NCBI RefSeq assembly: GCF_014117425.1
Contig: NZ_CP059725.1
Coordinates: forward strand, 1,612,001-1,676,000
Length of the DNA: 64,000 bases
Origin: Bartonella sp. HY038
Lineage (GTDB): Bacteria > Pseudomonadota > Alphaproteobacteria > Rhizobiales > Rhizobiaceae
Reading direction: 5' to 3'
Both the position numbers and the translations under genes were made by a program. The notes below the pieces were generated by a model that was not told where the DNA came from, searched no databases, and saw only the letters and a list, made by a program, of their open reading frames with translations. This document shows, piece by piece, positions 10,023 through 19,189 of the stretch. The first letter of the stretch is position 1; every line of letters starts with the position of its first letter.

Positions 10023-10577
10023 ATGGAAATGCAGATACAGATTATTATTGGCAGTGTGAGAAAAGGGCGTATCGGCCCCCAAATTGCAAGCTGGGTAAAA
10101 GATGAAATAAGTGCCAATTTTTCAGCTGAGGTTATTGATTTGAAAGATTGGAATTTGCCAATGGATGACGAACCTAATTTGCCCGCTGAGGGCATTTATC
10201 TCAATTGCCATACACGTTTATGGAGTGAAAAAATATCAAGTGGTGATGCTTATATATTTGTATTTCCGCAATATAATTGGGGCTATCCAGCAGCATTGAA
10301 AAATGCGATAGACCACCTTTACCATGAATGGGGTAATAAGCCTGCGCTTATAATCAGTTATGCCAATAAAGGCGGCGGCAAGGCAGCAACCCAATTAAGA
10401 CAAGTATTGCAAGGCGTGCACATGAACGTTGCAATGAATAATATTGAAATTAAATTATCAGAAATTGACTTTAGCAAAGAACTTGGCAACAATGCTTACC
10501 CGCAAGATCTAGCTAATTATAGAGAAAAACTTGCAGCAGCAATGAACGAAATAAACAAAATCTATAGCAAAGCATAG
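10023..10577 (+). CDS. NADPH-dependent FMN reductase family protein
   Basis: A 184-residue flavodoxin-fold protein. The flavin-phosphate loop is the G-S-V-R-K-G-R segment after the first strand. The F-P-Q-Y-N-W-G-Y-P-A-A-L-K-N-A-I-D block, which contacts the isoalloxazine ring, identifies the FMN_red/NADPH-dependent reductase family. ATG at 10023 follows AAAGG by 10 bases; an upstream in-frame ATG at 9990 would add an unlikely hydrophobic tail. It probably reduces FMN, quinones or azo compounds, but the partner is unknown. It stands alone; in several relatives pgsA follows uvrC, and it is absent here. Confidence 0.8.
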   Translation: MEMQIQIIIGSVRKGRIGPQIASWVKDEISANFSAEVIDLKDWNLPMDDEPNLPAEGIYLNCHTRLWSEKISSGDAYIFVFPQYNWGYPAALKNAIDHLYHEWGNKPALIISYANKGGGKAATQLRQVLQGVHMNVAMNNIEIKLSEIDFSKELGNNAYPQDLANYREKLAAAMNEINKIYSKA

Positions 10578-10664
10578 CTCTAGCCATTTATTTCTATATA
10601 GATCTATTAAATTAGGTTTCAGTCGTGGCGTTAGGTAATTATTAATAAAGCACTTACTTTAGTC

Positions 10665-11147
10665 CTAATCTGAACCATTTGGAATTAACTTCTTTTCTAA
10701 TCGTTTAACATAGAAAGAAACGCCGTTCTCACTCTCTATCTTTTTATGCACATTATTAATGAGAACAAATAGATGGTGGCGATCCTTAGCAGATATTTGC
10801 TTATTAACTAGCATTGATGCTTCATCAATGACCAATAACCGATCATTAAGTTTAAGATAGATATTTTCGGCTACAACCAAGGAGGAACGGGCGTTTACTT
10901 TATCGGTTAACTGCAATAATATATCGCTTTCAATCATATTACCCAATTCATTATCGCCACCTTTATAAGACAAGCTTGCTAAACATAGCAGTGCAGCTAA
11001 AACAGTAGGCTCATCTTGGACCGATAAAAGCGAAGATAGCTTATCTTCAATTGGTTGGCGAGGAAGAGAAGGCTTATTTTTATTTTTGTTATAATGATAA
11101 GCACCGAACAAAATTCCTAATAAAAGAACCAATAATAATAACGGCAT
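10665..11147 (-). CDS. Single-helix membrane protein of unknown function (TerB-like?)
   Basis: A 160-residue protein: one membrane helix (residues 2-18), a K/N/P-rich linker, then a mostly helical cytoplasmic domain from about residue 35. The helical pattern L-A-A-L-L-C-L-A-S-L-S-Y followed by acidic turns is somewhat like TerB-type domains, but I do not see a diagnostic motif. It is flanked by non-coding DNA on both sides and shows no operon partner. Treated as a real gene because the codon pattern and helical periodicity persist throughout; function not recognised. Confidence 0.55.
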   Translation of the reverse strand: MPLLLLVLLLGILFGAYHYNKNKNKPSLPRQPIEDKLSSLLSVQDEPTVLAALLCLASLSYKGGDNELGNMIESDILLQLTDKVNARSSLVVAENIYLKLNDRLLVIDEASMLVNKQISAKDRHHLFVLINNVHKKIESENGVSFYVKRLEKKLIPNGSD

Positions 11148-11442
11148 AACACCCCTATACGCTAAAACGCTTTACACATATTATATTTTTTCAATATATA
11201 TATTATTATTTCACAACTTAATAAATGTTATATTCAATTTCAAGCCTTTTTATTACTGAATATAAAATATAGATTATAATCATACTCAATATTTAAAGAT
11301 GTACCAATATTTTAGCCAATATCGGCAAGGTGAGTAGCTCACCAAATTACATGATCATAATATATCTCAGCAACAAATTTTGGGCGGTCACTTATAAAAG
11401 ACTATATGTTTTGAACCTTTAAATGCAGTTACACAATCTCAG

Positions 11443-12354
11443 TCAGCAGTGTTTCAAAGGTGTAATATTTTCTAAAAAACGTAGCATAGCAGGACTTTGA
11501 TAACGAGCCTTATTGCACAAAATTGAAAAAGGTCGCTTCTGCAATTTAAACGGAAGAACTTCCAAACTATTAGTTTTAATATAATGTTGAACTACCAATT
11601 GTGATAAAGGGGCTGCATAATTACCCGACAAGACAGCGCTAAGCACCGCCTCATTTGATGGCAAGGTGAATTTCACCCTAATTCTACTAGCATCTAAGCC
11701 GGCCGCCTCAATAGCTTGATAAAAACTACTTCTTGTACCAGAGCCCTCCTCGCGCATAATCCAGTTTAACTCATAAAGTTTATAGTTGATATCCCTACTA
11801 CTATTATCAAATTTAAAATTAAATACACTGGCAAGGCGCGGAGATGTTACAACTAATAATTGATCATCCATGATCTGTTTACGTTGTAAGCCACTAAATT
11901 GTAGATCGGTTTCAATAAACCCAATATCACAAATGCCTTCTTGCACAGCGCGAGCAACCTTATCGCTATTAACAATAGTAAGATCAATCGTAACAGCAGG
12001 ATATTCATCATTGAAAGAAGATAATATTGATGGCAACCAATAATTAGCAATTGTATGACTGGCATAAAGCGTCAAACTACCACGGCTCAAACCAGATAGC
12101 TCTTCTAATATTCGTTCAGTCATAGCGGCACGCTGCAAAGTTGCGCGCGCCTCCTCTAGAAAAACCTTACCAGCTTCAGATAGTTTAATTTGCCTACCTA
12201 CACGATAAAACAACGCTAGATTAAAATTGTCTTCCAAATTGTGGATAGAGGTTGATAAGGCCGACGGCGTTAACCGCAATGAAGTTGCAGCTTGGGTTAA
12301 ATGCTCTCGTTCGGCAACAGCTACAAAAATGCGTAATTGCTCTAATGTTATCAT
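11443..12354 (-). CDS. LysR-type regulator, probable controller of the yeiH-like gene
   Basis: A 303-residue LysR-family protein. The winged helix-turn-helix covers residues 1-60 (E-Q-L-R-I-F-V-A-V-A-E, L-T-Q-A-A, L-T-P-S-A-L-S, L-F-Y-R-V-G-R). The inducer-binding domain from about residue 90 has the G-S-G-T-R-S-S segment seen in CbbR/CysB-like and YeiE members. It is transcribed away from the YeiH-type transporter gene, 111 bp apart, the same arrangement as YeiE and YeiH in enterobacteria. Autorepression and activation of the transporter from the shared gap is the likely mode. Confidence 0.85.
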   Translation of the reverse strand: MITLEQLRIFVAVAEREHLTQAATSLRLTPSALSTSIHNLEDNFNLALFYRVGRQIKLSEAGKVFLEEARATLQRAAMTERILEELSGLSRGSLTLYASHTIANYWLPSILSSFNDEYPAVTIDLTIVNSDKVARAVQEGICDIGFIETDLQFSGLQRKQIMDDQLLVVTSPRLASVFNFKFDNSSRDINYKLYELNWIMREEGSGTRSSFYQAIEAAGLDASRIRVKFTLPSNEAVLSAVLSGNYAAPLSQLVVQHYIKTNSLEVLPFKLQKRPFSILCNKARYQSPAMLRFLENITPLKHC

Positions 12355-12465
12355 GACAACCGTTCAATTAAATTTAACAATCTATACTATATTTTAAAAT
12401 GGACGAAATGATTATTTTCTATATTGATAGGAATAAATAAAAAATTTTTAAAAGCAGTATCTATC
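12355..12465. promoter_or_regulatory. Divergent promoter region lysR / yeiH-like
   Basis: This 111-bp AT-rich gap between two divergent start codons must carry both promoters and the LysR binding site. A-T-T-T-A-A-type tracts are present, but I cannot point to a single T-N11-A operator with confidence. Confidence 0.4.
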
Positions 12466-13491
12466 ATGAAAAATTCACCTACGGACTTATTATTCCGTTT
12501 TTTCCCCGGCATTGCATTATGCGGCGTTATTTCTGCTGCAAGCTTTGGCCTTCAAGCTGTTGGACAATTATTTTTTGGCCATTACTTTCCAGAAGCACTG
12601 GTATTGGCAATTATTTTAGGCGTTATTTGCCGTAGCATATTTGGTTCGGTGCAGTTTCCTGCCTTTAGGCGCTTTGATGAAGGCATCGGTTTTTCGGCTC
12701 ATTTTTTGCTTGAACTTGCGGTGATGCTATTAGGGGCTTCTATTTCGACCACCATTATCATGCAAAGCGGATTACCGGTCCTTGCTAGCGTTGCCATTGT
12801 TGTTTTCTTGTCCATTTGTATTTCATATTGTATTGCCCGTGCACTAAAACTGTCATCAACCATATCACTTTTACTCGCTTGCGGTAATTCCATCTGCGGT
12901 AACTCTGCAATTGCGGCTGTTGCACCAGTTATCGGGGCTAAAAGTGATGATGTTGCCCCTTCTATTGCATTTACCGCTGTGCTTGGTGTTATAGCTGTCT
13001 TGTGCCTACCTTTACTCGTACCAATTTTTGGCTTTAATAACTATCAATATGGTATTTTTGCTGGCATGACTGTTTATGCCGTACCACAGGTCCTCGCAGC
13101 AACAGCACCGATTTCTGCTGTTTCCGTACAAACCGGTACTATTGTAAAGCTTATTCGTGTGCTTATGCTTGGACCTGTTATTTTTATAATCAGCCTTATT
13201 AAGGGCAGCAGCCAAGCTAAGAAAACTCCCTTATCCCGCATGGTGCCATGGTTCATTATTGGCTTTATAGCGCTCGCCATTTTTCGCTCATTAGGATTCA
13301 TACCAAATGCTGCCCTTACACCTATCAATATGACAACCGTCATCTTGACTAATATTTCAATGGCTGCCTTGGGCCTTGGTGTGGACATTCGTGCCCTCGC
13401 CCGTTCTGGTGCGCGTGTTATTTTCGCAGCATTTTTATCGCTTATCGCGCTTTGCACCTTGGCAATGATCTTTATATTTTATGTTTTATGA
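12466..13491 (+). CDS. yeiH: YeiH/UPF0324 family inner-membrane transporter
   Basis: A 341-residue polytopic membrane protein with about ten hydrophobic helices. Family marks include the P-E-A-L-V-L-A-I-I-L-G segment, L-E-L-A-V-M-L-L-G-A-S-I, the A-C-G-N-S-I-C-G-N-S-A-I-A-A-V loop and the V-Y-A-V-P-Q-V-L-A-A motif. These are typical of the UPF0324 family, sometimes described as putative sulfate exporters on thin evidence. ATG at 12466 is chosen; a TTG at 12424 would add 14 polar residues. It is paired with a divergent LysR gene. The substrate is uncertain. Confidence 0.8.
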   Translation: MKNSPTDLLFRFFPGIALCGVISAASFGLQAVGQLFFGHYFPEALVLAIILGVICRSIFGSVQFPAFRRFDEGIGFSAHFLLELAVMLLGASISTTIIMQSGLPVLASVAIVVFLSICISYCIARALKLSSTISLLLACGNSICGNSAIAAVAPVIGAKSDDVAPSIAFTAVLGVIAVLCLPLLVPIFGFNNYQYGIFAGMTVYAVPQVLAATAPISAVSVQTGTIVKLIRVLMLGPVIFIISLIKGSSQAKKTPLSRMVPWFIIGFIALAIFRSLGFIPNAALTPINMTTVILTNISMAALGLGVDIRALARSGARVIFAAFLSLIALCTLAMIFIFYVL

Positions 13492-13509
13492 AACGCACTT
13501 TATAATGAA

Positions 13510-13546
13510 GTTAGAGCTTTTCTAACAAAGGTTAGATCAACCTTTG
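13510..13546 (+). other. Two adjacent stem-loops after the yeiH-like gene
   Basis: Two perfect hairpins share their boundary: GTTAGA/TCTAAC (13510-13526) and CAAAGGTT/AACCTTTG (13526-13546). No U-run follows, so they look like mRNA 3'-end protecting structures in the yeiH-like transcript rather than a terminator. Confidence 0.4.
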
Positions 13547-13608
13547 CATCTGGACAATGCAACAAAATAAAAAATTTAGAGCACGTCACGGCTTTAACAT
13601 TCAGAATA

Positions 13609-13628
13609 CGCGCTTAAGCGCTTTTTTT
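13609..13628 (+). terminator. Possible intrinsic terminator of the yeiH-like gene
   Basis: A short palindrome GCGCTTAAGCGC is followed directly by seven T on the plus strand. The stem is only 4-5 pairs, so the call is moderate. It lies 118 bp after the stop codon. Confidence 0.45.
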
Positions 13629-13647
13629 AGCAGATATTGCATTACCT

Positions 13648-13953
13648 TTATTCAAAATAAATCCGCAAACAAAATCTATAAATCATGAATATAAAAATTA
13701 AGACTAAAGCAGTAAAATGATAAATTTTAATTTTTTTCCTAAAAATTACTATTAACAGCAAAAACAATGAGCAGAAAAAGATCATCAGTTCTCTAGAAAT
13801 ATCATCAGTTAAAGGCAAAGCTCGAAACGATTGAACCTCCCCTTGGGCTAACATCCACTCATAATCATGAACGGATGAAAAATAAACGAATAAAAAAACA
13901 ACGATAGATAATAAGTAATAAATAATATAAGCAGGGCTAAATATATTACGCAA
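13648..13953 (-). CDS. Small three-helix membrane protein, unknown function
   Basis: About 101 residues with three hydrophobic segments (near residues 8-26, 55-72 and 79-96) separated by a polar loop. TTG at 13953 has a perfect GGAGG 5 bases upstream, which supports a real gene; TTG at 13956 is too close to it. No family is recognised. It sits in the gene-poor stretch between the yeiH-like gene and the ribosomal block. Confidence 0.5.
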   Translation of the reverse strand: MRNIFSPAYIIYYLLSIVVFLFVYFSSVHDYEWMLAQGEVQSFRALPLTDDISRELMIFFCSLFLLLIVIFRKKIKIYHFTALVLIFIFMIYRFCLRIYFE

Positions 13954-13956
13954 CAA

Positions 13957-14593
13957 AACCTCCGCAATAAAATTGATTTTTAAAAAATAAAATTACTACC
14001 GATCTCATTTCTAAGCTACAATGAAAATCTCATCATTAATTTTTTCCTTTAATCATCAATTAAAGCTAAGGATATTAAAATAGCGGCGGCAGGCAAATCA
14101 TCCCCTCGTCAACAAAGCCTAATTATATAACACAACAGATAATAAGATATGCAGAGATTGCAAATGCTGCATTGACAGCCGCGATTACTGTTTCCCCGCA
14201 AAGAACGTTCACAAGAAATTTCTGAAATAGGGTAATTTTTTATGTGACGCTCTTTCAAACATATCACTAATCCCGCAAGGCTTATAAGGCTCATATCTAT
14301 AACAACTATATGTTGGAGCAATATATTGCCCAAAGATTGCCTTAAACCAAATTTTGCTCAATACAAACATTATCTATAACAATATTTCTTATACGAAAAT
14401 CTTTCGAACAATAAGCTAATTCACTAAAACGAACTTTTATAATGAATTTTGCAACGTGAAACTTATGTTAGGATAAAAGCATTGTAACATAAGGTAATCA
14501 GACTGGCTTGTGATACCTAGCCTAACAGACTTGCGAAAACTCACAATTAATCAAGTATTTGCGCTCTAAACTTCAGATCCAACAATCGGCGAC
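13957..14593. other. Gene-poor AT-rich region
   Basis: About 640 bp with no supported gene. A 74-codon minus-strand frame at 14109-14333 has an atypical Cys-rich composition and no ribosome site. Decayed sequence is possible, but nothing can be recognised. Confidence 0.4.
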
Positions 14594-15364
14594 CTATTGC
14601 TTCGTAAATCCGGTGGACCAAAGAATTTCAAAGCTTTCGGGGGGTAGGTAATCAGTTTTTAGCATTTCAAATTTTGTAGGCGAAATCTTTTTTACATTTT
14701 CACCACAAAAACTAATCAAAGAGTTTGCATCTCCCTTATCTACAACCAAGCGAAAATTTTTCACTTTACCTAAATTGTTTGCAGGTGAAAAAGTTAAAAA
14801 ATGATCCATCCAAAACGTAAACCCATTTTGATGTCTCTTTTTAATTGCCGGTAGATAATCGTCTTTTACGCAATACTCATTTTCAGTATCATTAAATCCA
14901 CCGAACTCGCCCGCAACTGCAGGTTCATATTGTAAAGTGATTTTCACCTCTTTACCTGGTCTAAAACGATGAGACCAAAAATAAGTGGTCTGCTCTAAGC
15001 AATCATCATTGCCATCCACACAAGCCCCTTCAGCTTCATCAACGTTGATAGTTGTAAAAGACGGAAAAATTTCAGTATTATTATGAAAAAAACGAAAATT
15101 ACCGGGGTGACTTTCATCAAGATCAGGATATTGATCTACAGATGGTAAAATAAATTTAACATCAGTCAAAACATCATTATTTCCCGTGTTCTTAAATATA
15201 TAGTCGCTCTTTACCAATCCTAAAGACAAATAAAGATCTTGCGATACAACCTCTATATTTTTTTTGTCGGTTATTGTTAAGCCTCCGACAGCATAACCAC
15301 CCCACGCCAAAACAATAGAAGGCTGAATTAAAAGCAATAAAATGCCAAAAATTAACGACTTCAA
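14594..15364 (-). CDS. DUF4424-type secreted protein
   Basis: A 256-residue exported protein. The signal peptide is residues 1-20 (M-K-S-L-I-F-G-I-L-L-L-L then ...I-V-L-A). The mature part opens with G-G-L-T-I-T-D-K-K-N-I-E-V-V-S-Q-D-L-Y, a D-Y-I-F-K-N-T-G strand and F-I-L-P-S-V-D, the usual DUF4424 beginning; later W-S-H-R-F-R-P-G-K-E-V, an E-Y-C-V-K-D-D segment with a likely disulfide partner in I-S-F-C-G, and P-P-E-S-F-E-I-L-W also fit. TTG at 15364 is preferred: it is 8 bases from GGAG and starts the signal peptide, while GTG 15373 overlaps the ribosome site. Its role in the periplasm is unknown. Confidence 0.7.
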   Translation of the reverse strand: MKSLIFGILLLLIQPSIVLAWGGYAVGGLTITDKKNIEVVSQDLYLSLGLVKSDYIFKNTGNNDVLTDVKFILPSVDQYPDLDESHPGNFRFFHNNTEIFPSFTTINVDEAEGACVDGNDDCLEQTTYFWSHRFRPGKEVKITLQYEPAVAGEFGGFNDTENEYCVKDDYLPAIKKRHQNGFTFWMDHFLTFSPANNLGKVKNFRLVVDKGDANSLISFCGENVKKISPTKFEMLKTDYLPPESFEILWSTGFTKQ

Positions 15365-16011
15365 ATCCCCCACTCCAATTTTACTTAATAATTAAAATTA
15401 AAATACGTATCTAATCATAAAAAAAACAATTCGCCGCTAATTGCTAAAAAAGCCAACATAGATCATTTTTAAACAGTAGCAAACCAATTGCCAACAGCAA
15501 AACTAATCGTTCAAAAAGTATAAGCCTTTTTCACATAGTTAAAAAGCAAAAAATCTTGTAAGTCTGATCAAACTGCGATGATAACTTTTTGTTGCAAATC
15601 CGCCAAAATTAAATTCTACACCCCTAATTTCATTTAAGTGAATTTATAATATTTTCGGCGAAGATAGATCAACAATCTTAGACGTTAGATAAAATCAATG
15701 ACAATGGGTTTTACTGATAAACAAAGTAAAAATTATTTTCCAAGCACATACCAGATATACGGCAGAAAAGTTTCAGAGACCGAGTTTAAATAATTTAGGT
15801 TTTGTAAAATTTCTTTGATTTAAAATATTATCAATTATTACCGGCGGTAAACCGCTCGGCAACAACATAAATAAAAGAACACATCTATCCAAACTAGAAA
15901 AAGTACGGATTTAATGACTATAAATAGTTTAAGCGTTATTCTAATAAATTCTATTAATCACTGCCTAAACTTAGTAATCTAAAAGAACGACTTTATAGCG
16001 CTAACGATAAC
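15365..16011. other. Gene-poor region downstream of the ribosomal block
   Basis: About 650 bp of AT-rich DNA between the DUF4424 gene and the terminator of the ribosomal operon. The only coding hint is a 31-codon plus-strand frame at 15698-15793 with normal-looking composition but no ribosome site. In most relatives secY would begin near here; no trace of it is seen. Confidence 0.4.
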
Positions 16012-16042
16012 GAAAAAAGCCGGGAGAAAAACACCCGGCTTT
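16012..16042 (-). terminator. Intrinsic terminator after rplO
   Basis: A perfect 9-bp GC-rich stem (AAAGCCGGG / CCCGGCTTT, arms 16034-16042 and 16016-16024) with a 9-base loop is followed on the minus strand by six U. It lies 22 bp after the rplO stop and ends the ribosomal transcript. Confidence 0.9.
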
Positions 16043-16063
16043 CAAAAATTATATTTATAAAGT

Positions 16064-16534
16064 TTACTCAGCAACTGCTGATAATAGCTTAACGGAACCG
16101 CCAGCCTTTTCAACTTTTTCAATAGCGGATTTAGAAGCACCAGCAATTTCAAAAGCAACTTTGCCAGTCAATTCACCATCAGCAACAAGACGAACACCGT
16201 CTTTAACGCGGCGAAGAACACCGGCAGCTTTTAAAGCTTCTACAGTTACAGCTTGCTTGCCATCAAGTTTGCCTGCATCAATCGCAGTTTGAACGCGACC
16301 AAGTGAAACAACATTGAAGTCTTTAGCAAAAATATTATTAAAACCGCGCTTTGGTAAACGACGGTAAATAGGCATCTGACCGCCTTCAAAACCATTGATC
16401 GCTACACCTGAGCGCGACTTTTGACCTTTAACACCGCGTCCAGCTGTTTTACCAGAACCAGAACCGATACCACGGCCAAGGCGCTTACGGGCTTTAGTCG
16501 CGCCATCTACGTCGCGTAATTCATTAAGTTTCAT
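16064..16534 (-). CDS. rplO: 50S ribosomal protein uL15 (L15)
   Basis: A 156-residue protein with the glycine-rich N-terminus of L15 ([19 protein letters not shown]), which threads through 23S rRNA, and the [18 protein letters not shown] motif. It is the last gene of the block: an intrinsic terminator follows within 22 bp, and secY, its usual neighbour in the spc operon, is missing. Start ATG has the AGGAGAT ribosome site at normal spacing. Confidence 0.97.
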   Translation of the reverse strand: MKLNELRDVDGATKARKRLGRGIGSGSGKTAGRGVKGQKSRSGVAINGFEGGQMPIYRRLPKRGFNNIFAKDFNVVSLGRVQTAIDAGKLDGKQAVTVEALKAAGVLRRVKDGVRLVADGELTGKVAFEIAGASKSAIEKVEKAGGSVKLLSAVAE

Positions 16535-16555
16535 AACTATCTCCTGCCCTTGTTA

Positions 16556-16762
16556 TCAAGCCTCATCCACTACGCGGACGAGATGTTGAACCTTGGCAAT
16601 CATACCACGTACTGCAGGGGTATCCTGCAATGTACGACGACGGTGCATTTTATTAAGACCAAGACCAATCAACGTTGCACGTTGTTCAGCCGGACGGCGG
16701 ATTGGGCTACCAGTTTGTTCAACCGTTACCGTCTTGCCGTTCTGAGATTTTTTCTCAGCCAT
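16556..16762 (-). CDS. rpmD: 50S ribosomal protein uL30 (L30)
   Basis: A 68-residue protein with the short L30 fold: [13 protein letters not shown] at the start and [19 protein letters not shown] in the middle, a signature of L30. ATG at 16762 gives the conserved M-A-E-K start; the frame extends seven codons upstream without support. It lies between rpsE and rplO as in the spc operon. Confidence 0.96.
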   Translation of the reverse strand: MAEKKSQNGKTVTVEQTGSPIRRPAEQRATLIGLGLNKMHRRRTLQDTPAVRGMIAKVQHLVRVVDEA

Positions 16763-16795
16763 TGTACTATTCCTTTTTATCAAGCCGTAAGGCTA

Positions 16796-17341
16796 TTATT
16801 CTTCTGTACCAACAAGACTTTGGCGACGTGCTTGCAAAGTCGAATACTTAACGCCGCGCTGCGCAGCTACATCCTTAGGATGCATCTGGCGCTTCAAAGC
16901 ATCAAATGTCGCACGAACCATGTTGTATGGATTTGAAGAACCAAGCGACTTAGCAACAACGTCTTGCATGCCAAGTGTTTCAAACACTGCACGCATTGGA
17001 CCACCTGCAATGATACCAGTACCAGCTGATGCACTGCGCAACAATACTTTACCTGCGCCATGACGACCTTCAACATCGTGATGAAGGGTACGACCTGAGC
17101 GAAGTGGAACAAAAATCATTTCACGCTTTGCAGCTTCTGTTGCTTTGCGAATTGCTTCAGGTACTTCGCGAGCTTTACCATGGCCAAAGCCTACGCGGCC
17201 CTTTTGATCGCCAACAACAACAAGCGCGGCAAAACCAAAACGACGACCACCTTTAACAACTTTAGCAACACGATTAATGTGAACGAGCTTATCAACAAAC
17301 TCGCTATCACGTTCTTCGCGATTACGTTCTTTCTGTGCCAT
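16796..17341 (-). CDS. rpsE: 30S ribosomal protein uS5 (S5)
   Basis: A 181-residue S5 protein, important for decoding accuracy. It has the double-stranded RNA-binding N-domain ([18 protein letters not shown]) and the C-terminal [14 protein letters not shown] motif. ATG at 17341 (M-A-Q-K-E-R-N) has AGGA directly upstream. A 157-bp gap with a strong hairpin separates it from rplR, far more than elsewhere in the block, so it may have its own leader or promoter. Confidence 0.97.
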   Translation of the reverse strand: MAQKERNREERDSEFVDKLVHINRVAKVVKGGRRFGFAALVVVGDQKGRVGFGHGKAREVPEAIRKATEAAKREMIFVPLRSGRTLHHDVEGRHGAGKVLLRSASAGTGIIAGGPMRAVFETLGMQDVVAKSLGSSNPYNMVRATFDALKRQMHPKDVAAQRGVKYSTLQARRQSLVGTEE

Positions 17342-17379
17342 TCCTAATTCCTTTTTCTTTTCCGGAAGCACTATACAAA

Positions 17380-17397
17380 CCTTGTAATTTAACAAGG
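17380..17397 (-). other. Inverted repeat in the rpsE leader
   Basis: Perfect 6-bp arms CCTTGT / ACAAGG around AATTTA lie about 40-55 bases upstream of the rpsE start. They could form a small leader hairpin or a protein site; no function is shown. Confidence 0.3.
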
Positions 17398-17464
17398 AAC
17401 TAAAATCACACTGTAAGCTTTATAAGTGGGAAATCCCAATAAGCTAACAATATGAACAAATCTA

Positions 17465-17491
17465 AGGCGCCTAGCAAAAAGCAAGGCGCCT
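17465..17491 (-). other. Hairpin between rplR and rpsE
   Basis: Two copies of the self-complementary octamer AGGCGCCT (17465-17472, 17484-17491) pair with each other across an 11-base spacer, with two more G-C pairs inside after a mismatch. It begins 8 bp after the rplR stop. Only a poor U-run follows, so it may be a partial terminator or an mRNA-stabilising element. Confidence 0.55.
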
Positions 17492-17498
17492 CGAATTA

Positions 17499-17861
17499 TT
17501 AGAAGCTTAAACCACCTTCGCGGGCAGCTTCAGCAAGAGCCTTAATACGACCATGATAAATATAAGCACCACGATCAAAGACAACTTCCTTAACACCAGC
17601 TTTTGCAGCACGTTCAGCAATCAATTTGCCTACTGCACTCGCTGCGCTGCAATCTGCACCACCTTTGATAGTGCCTTTTAAGTCACCATCAAGTGTAGAT
17701 GCCGCAGCAACTGTATGTCCGCGCACATCATCAATGATCTGCGCATAAATATTCTGATTCGAGCGATGCACACTCAACCGTAAGCGGCCATTAGCGACCA
17801 ATTTAATCTGACGGCGAATGCGATAAGCACGACGCTGTAGAACTTCTTTACGCGAAGCCAT
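17499..17861 (-). CDS. rplR: 50S ribosomal protein uL18 (L18)
   Basis: A 120-residue 5S rRNA-binding protein. The basic N-terminus ([11 protein letters not shown]), [14 protein letters not shown], and the [16 protein letters not shown] motif near the end are those of L18. It follows rplF by 12 bp and is followed by a hairpin. Confidence 0.97.
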   Translation of the reverse strand: MASRKEVLQRRAYRIRRQIKLVANGRLRLSVHRSNQNIYAQIIDDVRGHTVAAASTLDGDLKGTIKGGADCSAASAVGKLIAERAAKAGVKEVVFDRGAYIYHGRIKALAEAAREGGLSF

Positions 17862-17873
17862 AACGCAGATTCC

Positions 17874-18407
17874 TTATTTCTTCTTGCCTTCTTTACGGAC
17901 GATACGCTCACCAGCATATTTGATGCCTTTACCTTTATAAGGTTCTGGACCGCGATATTCACGGATCTCAGCAGCAACTTGTCCAACCTTTTGTTTATCA
18001 ATACCAACAACAACAATTTCCGTTGGCTTAGGAACGCTCACCGTAATATCGGCGGGCACTTCATAAACAACTTCATGGCTGAAGCCGAGAGAAAGCTGAA
18101 GGTTTTTGCCCTGCATAGCAGCACGATAACCAACACCATTTATTTCTAGCTTCTTTTCGAAGCCGTCCTTAACACCCTGCAAGATATTTACAAGCATTGT
18201 GCGGGACATACCCCATTTTGATCGGGCATCCTTGGACGCATCACGCGGTGTTACAGTTAAAGCATTATCTTCAAGCTTAACTAGAACTTCGTCGTTAACA
18301 ACAAATGATAATTCGCCTTTAGCGCCTTTTGCTTTAACAACTTGTCCATCGACCGTCGCGGTTACACCAGCAGGAACCTGAACGGGTTTTTTTCCAATAC
18401 GAGACAT
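17874..18407 (-). CDS. rplF: 50S ribosomal protein uL6 (L6)
   Basis: A 177-residue protein beginning M-S-R-I-G-K-K-P-V, with the tandem L6 domains and the C-terminal signature [11 protein letters not shown] near residue 155. It binds helix 97 of 23S rRNA near the factor-binding site. Positioned between rpsH and rplR as expected. Confidence 0.97.
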   Translation of the reverse strand: MSRIGKKPVQVPAGVTATVDGQVVKAKGAKGELSFVVNDEVLVKLEDNALTVTPRDASKDARSKWGMSRTMLVNILQGVKDGFEKKLEINGVGYRAAMQGKNLQLSLGFSHEVVYEVPADITVSVPKPTEIVVVGIDKQKVGQVAAEIREYRGPEPYKGKGIKYAGERIVRKEGKKK

Positions 18408-18446
18408 TGTTCAACCTGTCTTTCCTGGGTTAAAGCTAATACCACA

Positions 18447-18845
18447 TCAGAAGATGCGGCAAAGAAGCTCTCCACCTACATTCTGTTCACGAGCTTCATG
18501 ATCGGCCATCACACCTTTTGGCGTTGAAAGGATATTAATACCCAATCCATTTGCCACATGAGGAATAGACTTAACCGAAACATAAACGCGGCGACCTGGT
18601 CTTGATACGCGTGAAATTTCACGAATCACAGGCATACCTTCGTAATACTTCAATTCGATTTCGATTTCAGATTTACCGTTATCAAAATCGCTTTGGGTAT
18701 AACCACGAATGTAACCTTCTGACTGAAGAACATCAAGAACGCGAGCGCGAAGCCTTGAAGCAGGAGTTACAACTTTCGTTTTACGGCGGCCGATCGCATT
18801 GCGAATGCGTGTCAACATATCACCGAGAGGATCTGATACAGACAT
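18447..18845 (-). CDS. rpsH: 30S ribosomal protein uS8 (S8)
   Basis: A 132-residue S8 protein: [13 protein letters not shown] at the N-terminus and the C-terminal signature with [14 protein letters not shown]. In E. coli S8 is the translational repressor of the spc operon, acting on the rplE mRNA; the same may hold here, but no matching mRNA site was identified. Confidence 0.97.
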   Translation of the reverse strand: MSVSDPLGDMLTRIRNAIGRRKTKVVTPASRLRARVLDVLQSEGYIRGYTQSDFDNGKSEIEIELKYYEGMPVIREISRVSRPGRRVYVSVKSIPHVANGLGINILSTPKGVMADHEAREQNVGGELLCRIF

Positions 18846-18859
18846 ATCTTATCTCCTTC

Positions 18860-19165
18860 TTACCAGCTAGACTTGACAATACCTGGCACTAAACCAAGTG
18901 AGCCAAGTTCACGCAATGCGATACGTGACATTTGCAATTTACGATAATAAGCGCGTGGACGACCTGTCACTTCACAACGATTGCGAACACGAACTTTCGC
19001 TGAATTGCGTGGAAGCTCTGCAAGCTGAATAGTCGCTTTAAAACGCTCATCAAGCGAAACAGACTGATCCATAACAACAGCTTTAAGCTTTGCACGACGA
19101 TCAGCGTATTGCTTAGCCATCTTCTGACGACGCTTATTTTTCTCTACGGCACTAACTTTGGCCAT
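18860..19165 (-). CDS. rpsN: 30S ribosomal protein uS14 (S14), zinc-free form
   Basis: A 101-residue S14. It has the [13 protein letters not shown] motif but no C-x-x-C pairs, so it is the longer C-minus type that does not bind zinc. It starts with [10 protein letters not shown]. Position between rplE and rpsH is canonical. Confidence 0.97.
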   Translation of the reverse strand: MAKVSAVEKNKRRQKMAKQYADRRAKLKAVVMDQSVSLDERFKATIQLAELPRNSAKVRVRNRCEVTGRPRAYYRKLQMSRIALRELGSLGLVPGIVKSSW

Positions 19166-19189
19166 TTCTATACCTCGCTACGCTTGCCG

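Noticed and set aside
13510..13546. Hairpins as REP-type repeats
   Set aside because: The stems differ in sequence from the other intergenic hairpins of the window, so they are not copies of a repeat family.
14109..14333. Minus-strand frame of 74 codons
   Set aside because: Odd Cys-rich composition, no ribosome site and no recognisable domain; likely chance in AT-rich DNA.
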